This document shows positions 16,061-19,118 of a DNA stretch of 19,118 nucleotides, piece after piece. The number at the start of each line of letters is the position of its first letter. Positions within the stretch are counted from its first letter, which is position 1. Source of the stretch: JBCAWW01 sp039024315 (GTDB taxonomy: Bacteria; Bacteroidota; Bacteroidia; J057); the NCBI GenBank assembly GCA_039024315.1, contig JBCCQN010000158.1:1-19118 (forward strand), read 5' to 3'. The notes under the pieces are model-generated. The model had not been told where the DNA came from. It ran no database searches and saw nothing but the letters and a program-made list of their open reading frames with translations. Made by a program: the position numbers and the translations under genes.

Positions 16061-17506
16061 CTAGGGTTTGTTTCTGAATACCAAACCAGCTAATAGGATA
16101 AGGCCAATCAAGTTGGGGGCTGCCATGAGTGCATTACCAATATTGCCGAGGTTCCAGATGACATTGATAAACTGGTAGCTTTCTCCAGCGAGTGGCGTTA
16201 GCACAGCGCCCAAAAACAAAAAGCCGATAAAACCTATCCGGAAGGGCTTGATAATCCGCTGTCCCCCTAAAAACTCAATACATTTCTCTCCGTAGTAGGC
16301 CCAGCCTAGCAAAGTCGTATAGCCAAACAAAAAGGAGGCAAAGGCAATAACACTATTGCCGATTTCTGGAAATACACTAGAAAAGGCCTCTTGCGTTACG
16401 AGAATACCACTCTTGAGATCAGGCGCTCCTACACCCGCCCAGGCCTCGGTATGCATATAAGCACCGGTTAGGACGATGACCAAGGTAGTGAGAGTGTTCG
16501 CGAGTAGCGTATCAATAAAAACTCCTGTCATGGCAATGAGGCCATTTTTACGAGGATCTTCTGAACTGGAAGCCGCCTGCGCGATAGCCGCAGAACCCAA
16601 ACCCGCCTCATTGGAAAGGCAACCTTGACTGATGCCACGCCGCACGGCATCGCCTACTACTGCGCCTCCTAAAGCCTGCCAGCCAAAGGCAGAGCGAAAG
16701 ATCAAGGAAAATGCTTCCGGAATCCCCGACCAATGACTGATGACAATCCAAATGGCAAAGAAGAAGTAAAAGAATATCATGGCAGGGACGAGCTTTTCGG
16801 CCACGCTGCCAATGGATCGAATTCCTTTGAGGATCACGATTCCAACTAAAACAGCAATCGCCGCCCCGATCACAAAATACAGCCAAGTGGGGGCCGTTTC
16901 ATTGGCTGGGCCACCGGACCAAGTGTGGATGGATTGGGCAAGGGAGGCCGTCATCGAATTGGACTGCGTCATATTGCCAGAGCCAATGAGGCAGGCCGTA
17001 ACCCCGCAAGCAGCGTACATAACTCCTAGGACACGTCCGAGTTTTTTGTTTTTAAGGCCGTTTTTGAGATAGTACATAGGACCGCCCGCGAGGCCGCCAT
17101 CGTCTAAGCGTTCGCGGAAGCGTACCCCCAAATAACCCTCAGCATACTTAGTCGCCATACCTACTAGACCCGCGAGCCACATATAGACTGGTGCTCCTGG
17201 TCCCCCGATTGCGATGGCAGTACCCACGCCTGCGATATTACCGTTACCGACGGTAGCCGCCAGCGCAGTCATCAAAGCGGCTAGGGGAGAAATGTCGCCT
17301 TCCTTTTCACTGCTGCGAGCCTCTTTCGAAAAGAACGTTATCCGCAAGGCCTCGCCTATGCTTCTAAATTGTATGCCCCGACTGCGGATTGTGAGATAAA
17401 AACCCAAGCCTAATAATAATATCAACATAGGCGGACCCCAGAAGATGCGGTCAAGGGTGGTAGTCCATTCGAGGAGTAGCGTAAAGATGCTTGTGGATTC
17501 CTGCAT
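16061..17506 (-). CDS. Sodium:alanine symporter family (AGCS) transporter
   Basis: A 481-aa inner-membrane protein with about eleven hydrophobic segments. The family hallmarks are ATVGNGNIAGVGTAIAIGG (84-102) leading into PVYMWLAGLVGMATKYAE (106-123), GGPMYYLKNG (141-150), and SNEAGLGSAAIAQAA in the middle. AGCS carriers import alanine, glycine or glutamine with Na+. The length is normal for the family. It is divergent from the membrane protein at 17598, and its terminator was not found; the 17-bp repeat lies just past its stop. The ATG at 17506 fits the usual short N-terminal helix. It is unlikely to belong to the sugar locus. Confidence 0.95.
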   Translation of the reverse strand: MQESTSIFTLLLEWTTTLDRIFWGPPMLILLLGLGFYLTIRSRGIQFRSIGEALRITFFSKEARSSEKEGDISPLAALMTALAATVGNGNIAGVGTAIAIGGPGAPVYMWLAGLVGMATKYAEGYLGVRFRERLDDGGLAGGPMYYLKNGLKNKKLGRVLGVMYAACGVTACLIGSGNMTQSNSMTASLAQSIHTWSGGPANETAPTWLYFVIGAAIAVLVGIVILKGIRSIGSVAEKLVPAMIFFYFFFAIWIVISHWSGIPEAFSLIFRSAFGWQALGGAVVGDAVRRGISQGCLSNEAGLGSAAIAQAASSSEDPRKNGLIAMTGVFIDTLLANTLTTLVIVLTGAYMHTEAWAGVGAPDLKSGILVTQEAFSSVFPEIGNSVIAFASFLFGYTTLLGWAYYGEKCIEFLGGQRIIKPFRIGFIGFLFLGAVLTPLAGESYQFINVIWNLGNIGNALMAAPNLIGLILLAGLVFRNKP

Positions 17507-17597
17507 GATTGTCTATTTTTCTTCGGGCCAAAAAAGGCTCAGGCATGGTCAAGGCCATGTTTTTCCATTGGAATCTTTTGGAAAAAGCCGGAAAAAT
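17507..17597. promoter_or_regulatory. Divergent region between the symporter and the multi-TM protein
   Basis: A 91-bp gap if the TTG start at 17598 is right. It contains the inverted repeat CATGG/CCATG (17544-17548/17555-17559, 6-nt loop) and several T- and A-runs. No consensus promoter box was placed. An open frame crosses it from ATG 17505, but the encoded residues look non-coding. Confidence 0.4.
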
Positions 17598-18947
17598 TTG
17601 GCAACGAAGAAGCGACAAGTACCCACAAAGACCTTTTCCACCCTCTGGGAGGCTTTTGTAAGCGTTCTGCGAACAGCAGACCCTAATACCCGACTGGACC
17701 TACACGCAGACATCACTAATAGCTGCCGCATCGTCGCTCAGTATCTAAGGGAGCATCCGGCCACGCATTATGATCGGGGGGACTCTACCATTTATAAAAA
17801 TCTGTTGCGCTATGTGCAGGCACATAAGCAGGGGATTTATGCTTTTGAGATCAATGGGCCTTTGCTCAATGCCCTGACCGCAGTGGTGCACGGGGAGGGA
17901 GCTACTTATGAAAAGCATTATGATTGGGCGGAAGCGACGCCGGCAGAACTAAAGACTGTTGTTCATTCTACTTTAGATTTGCAGCTCCAGCAGACTTTGG
18001 GGACGGATGAAAAGGGCTTAGAATTGAAATCGGAGAACAAAGCAGGCTTAGGTTCTTGGTTGCAGGCAGAAAGTCAAAAGGGGCTCAAATATTGGGTCTG
18101 GGGTGGGGGACTATTGTTAGCCTTGGCCATTGTACTTGAATCGAGCGTCTGGTCCAATATGTCTCCTTTGCTGGTCCTCGGGATAGAGTTGGTTTGGTTG
18201 CTGGGGATTAGTTTGTTGATTTTTCGTCAACCTTCGGTGAACGCTCCTACTGATCGCCGGCAGTTACGGGCTTTGCAGGCTGTGCGTCGATTTTGGAACT
18301 ATTGGTTATTGCTCTGGCTGGCTTGGTTTGTCTTCTATCTGTTCCTCTTTGGGGCAGAATGGCTTTGGCGAGATGCCAACCACCCTATTTGGATGGAAGG
18401 CTTGCTACATTTTCTCAATAATGGCTCAGCGCTCTGTCTTGGTCTCATGTATTTGGAGCTCTCCGAGCGAACGAGTGATTCAGAACGGCACTATCAACAA
18501 TGGTATCCCTTCTTGTTGATTTGGGTCCTCTTGGGTGGTTTAGAGTGGTTGTTATTATCACTAGACCCCAATTGGATGCTTCCTTTGGCCATTTTCTCGG
18601 GAGTCTTGGGAGGAGGCGCCATGGCTCTTTTTGTCTCTCGCTTTAGCAGCAAAGTTTGGGATGTGCCCAGAGGGGTGATTGTTTGTTTAGTTGGCTATGC
18701 GATTATTCAGCCGAGCCTACCCTTTATTACCCAAAGTCTGGAAGCTAGCACCACCTCAGGACCTCTGATCTTTTTTGAGTTTTTGGCGGTCTTTTTGCTG
18801 ATCTATGCGTTTGTGGGGAAAATACTATTGCTATTAGTCGTGCAATGGCTGCGCAATACTCAACGCCTAAGATATTATATGCTGCGTCTCCCCTTACTAC
18901 AAGCCCAAGAGCGTCAATTGATGGAATGGGGCGTCGAACGTATGTGA
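17598..18947 (+). CDS. Multi-pass membrane protein of unknown function with soluble N-terminal region
   Basis: I do not recognise this family. The frame is open from before 17445, but its upstream part overlaps the start of the symporter gene. The first ATG outside the conserved symporter body (17505) would add 31 unlikely residues. TTG at 17598 gives MATKKRQVPTKTF and 449 aa, and leaves room for divergent promoters; this start is tentative. Residues 1-165 are hydrophilic and probably helical (TLWEAFVSVLRTADPN, then EINGPLLNALTAVVHGEG). About eight hydrophobic segments follow (about 166-183, 191-209, 236-255, 270-285, 304-321, 328-346, 357-378, 388-417), rich in Trp and Leu, and the protein ends in a short basic tail. 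The dispersed 11-bp repeat core lies within its 5' end. The gene context (amino acid symporter) says little about the role. Confidence 0.7.
   Translation: MATKKRQVPTKTFSTLWEAFVSVLRTADPNTRLDLHADITNSCRIVAQYLREHPATHYDRGDSTIYKNLLRYVQAHKQGIYAFEINGPLLNALTAVVHGEGATYEKHYDWAEATPAELKTVVHSTLDLQLQQTLGTDEKGLELKSENKAGLGSWLQAESQKGLKYWVWGGGLLLALAIVLESSVWSNMSPLLVLGIELVWLLGISLLIFRQPSVNAPTDRRQLRALQAVRRFWNYWLLLWLAWFVFYLFLFGAEWLWRDANHPIWMEGLLHFLNNGSALCLGLMYLELSERTSDSERHYQQWYPFLLIWVLLGGLEWLLLSLDPNWMLPLAIFSGVLGGGAMALFVSRFSSKVWDVPRGVIVCLVGYAIIQPSLPFITQSLEASTTSGPLIFFEFLAVFLLIYAFVGKILLLLVVQWLRNTQRLRYYMLRLPLLQAQERQLMEWGVERM
17659..17671 (+). repeat. Core of the dispersed repeat at the 5' end of the multi-TM gene
   Basis: TAAGCGTTCTGCG, a 13-bp exact match to the 3' part of the 17-bp repeat, followed by AACAGCAG. 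It is in sense orientation and read as VSVLR. With the HTCS copy it shows that the word also occurs within coding sequence. Confidence 0.6.
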
Positions 18948-19021
18948 GGCAGAGACGATTGAGGGAGTAAGTACCTCGACAAAGGAAAACAGATTTTACT
19001 GGATCGTTCTATTTGAATCTC

Positions 19022-19054
19022 TTTGTCCTTTTGTCTTGGTTACAAAAGGGCAAA
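19022..19054 (+). terminator. Long hairpin downstream of the multi-TM gene (possible terminator)
   Basis: TTTGTCCTTTTGT (19022-19034) pairs with ACAAAAGGGCAAA (19042-19054): 13 pairs with one T·G and a 7-nt loop. It lies 74 nt after the stop codon. No T-run follows, so it is a weak rho-independent candidate; it may instead be a stabilising 3' structure. Confidence 0.45.
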
Positions 19055-19059
19055 ATCCC

Positions 19060-19080
19060 GAATCCCGACTTTCGGGATTC
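19060..19080 (+). repeat. Perfect 9-bp hairpin with CTT loop
   Basis: GAATCCCGA (19060-19068), CTT, TCGGGATTC (19072-19080). It follows the previous hairpin by 5 nt. The right part CTTTCGGGAT (19069-19078) recurs at 4-13 at the left edge of the window, also intergenic, which hints at a second short dispersed repeat. Confidence 0.6.
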
Positions 19081-19093
19081 CGAGAAGCGACTT

Positions 19094-19110
19094 GAGATAA
19101 GCGTTCTGCG
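19094..19110 (+). repeat. Dispersed 17-bp repeat, copy C
   Basis: GAGATAAGCGTTCTGCG, exact match to copies A and B. It follows the multi-TM gene in sense orientation, 146 nt after the stop, and is cut off 8 bases later by the window edge. The next bases AAGCTGAG resemble the AAGCAG that follows the HTCS copy. Confidence 0.8.
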
Positions 19111-19118
19111 AAGCTGAG

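Noticed and set aside
17445..17597. Upstream open extension of the multi-TM protein
   Set aside because: It overlaps the symporter start, the residues look non-coding, and it would leave no space for a divergent promoter.
1..19118. CRISPR array, tRNA, rRNA, transposase or phage genes
   Set aside because: No regularly spaced repeats, tRNA cloverleaf, rRNA-like segment or transposase/integrase motif was seen on either strand.

Overview
The window looks like a chromosomal segment of a polysaccharide-degrading Bacteroidota bacterium, plausibly of the Saprospiria (Lewinella/Saprospira-like). The phylum call rests on a T9SS type A sorting domain on a secreted protein, a hybrid two-component system (HTCS) with two seven-bladed sensor propellers, a carboxypeptidase-regulatory-like TonB-dependent receptor, a TANNTTTG-type promoter, and mostly absent Shine-Dalgarno sequences. 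The class is an inference only.

Layout. Positions 1-271 are intergenic: a terminator of an upstream + strand gene, a strongly foldable element of about 116 nt (92-207), and the terminator of the first minus strand operon. Positions 272-4822 (minus) hold a TonB-dependent receptor followed by a T9SS-secreted right-handed beta-helix protein. A 252-bp divergent region separates them from a GH88 unsaturated uronyl hydrolase lipoprotein (5075-6310, +). It converges on, and overlaps by 7 bp, a 1369-aa HTCS regulator (6304-10413, minus) that starts at TTG. Divergent from the regulator is a tight + strand operon kduI-kduD-DUF4861 lipoprotein (10558-13400). A GH113-like glycosidase (13465-14562) has its own promoter. 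A PLP aminotransferase (14656-15927) with a textbook terminator follows. A sodium:alanine symporter (16061-17506, minus) and a divergent multi-TM protein of unknown function (about 17598-18947, +) close the window.

How it works together. Positions 272 to about 14562 read as a compact utilization locus for a uronic-acid-containing polysaccharide. The beta-helix protein is exported to the surface by T9SS and may cleave or bind the polymer. The TonB-dependent receptor imports oligosaccharides without a SusD partner. GH88 removes the terminal 4,5-unsaturated uronate in the periplasm, and DUF4861 and the GH113-like enzyme may process the remaining sugars. KduI and KduD take the released 5-keto-4-deoxyuronate to 2-keto-3-deoxygluconate. 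The HTCS is the probable sensor of an oligosaccharide intermediate. KDG kinase and aldolase are not in the window. The substrate (glycosaminoglycan-like, ulvan-like, glucuronan or pectic) cannot be fixed from sequence.

The least explained signals are non-coding: the three-way-junction element at 92-207, and an exact 17-bp word (GAGATAAGCGTTCTGCG) at three intergenic sites whose 11-bp core also occurs inside two genes.
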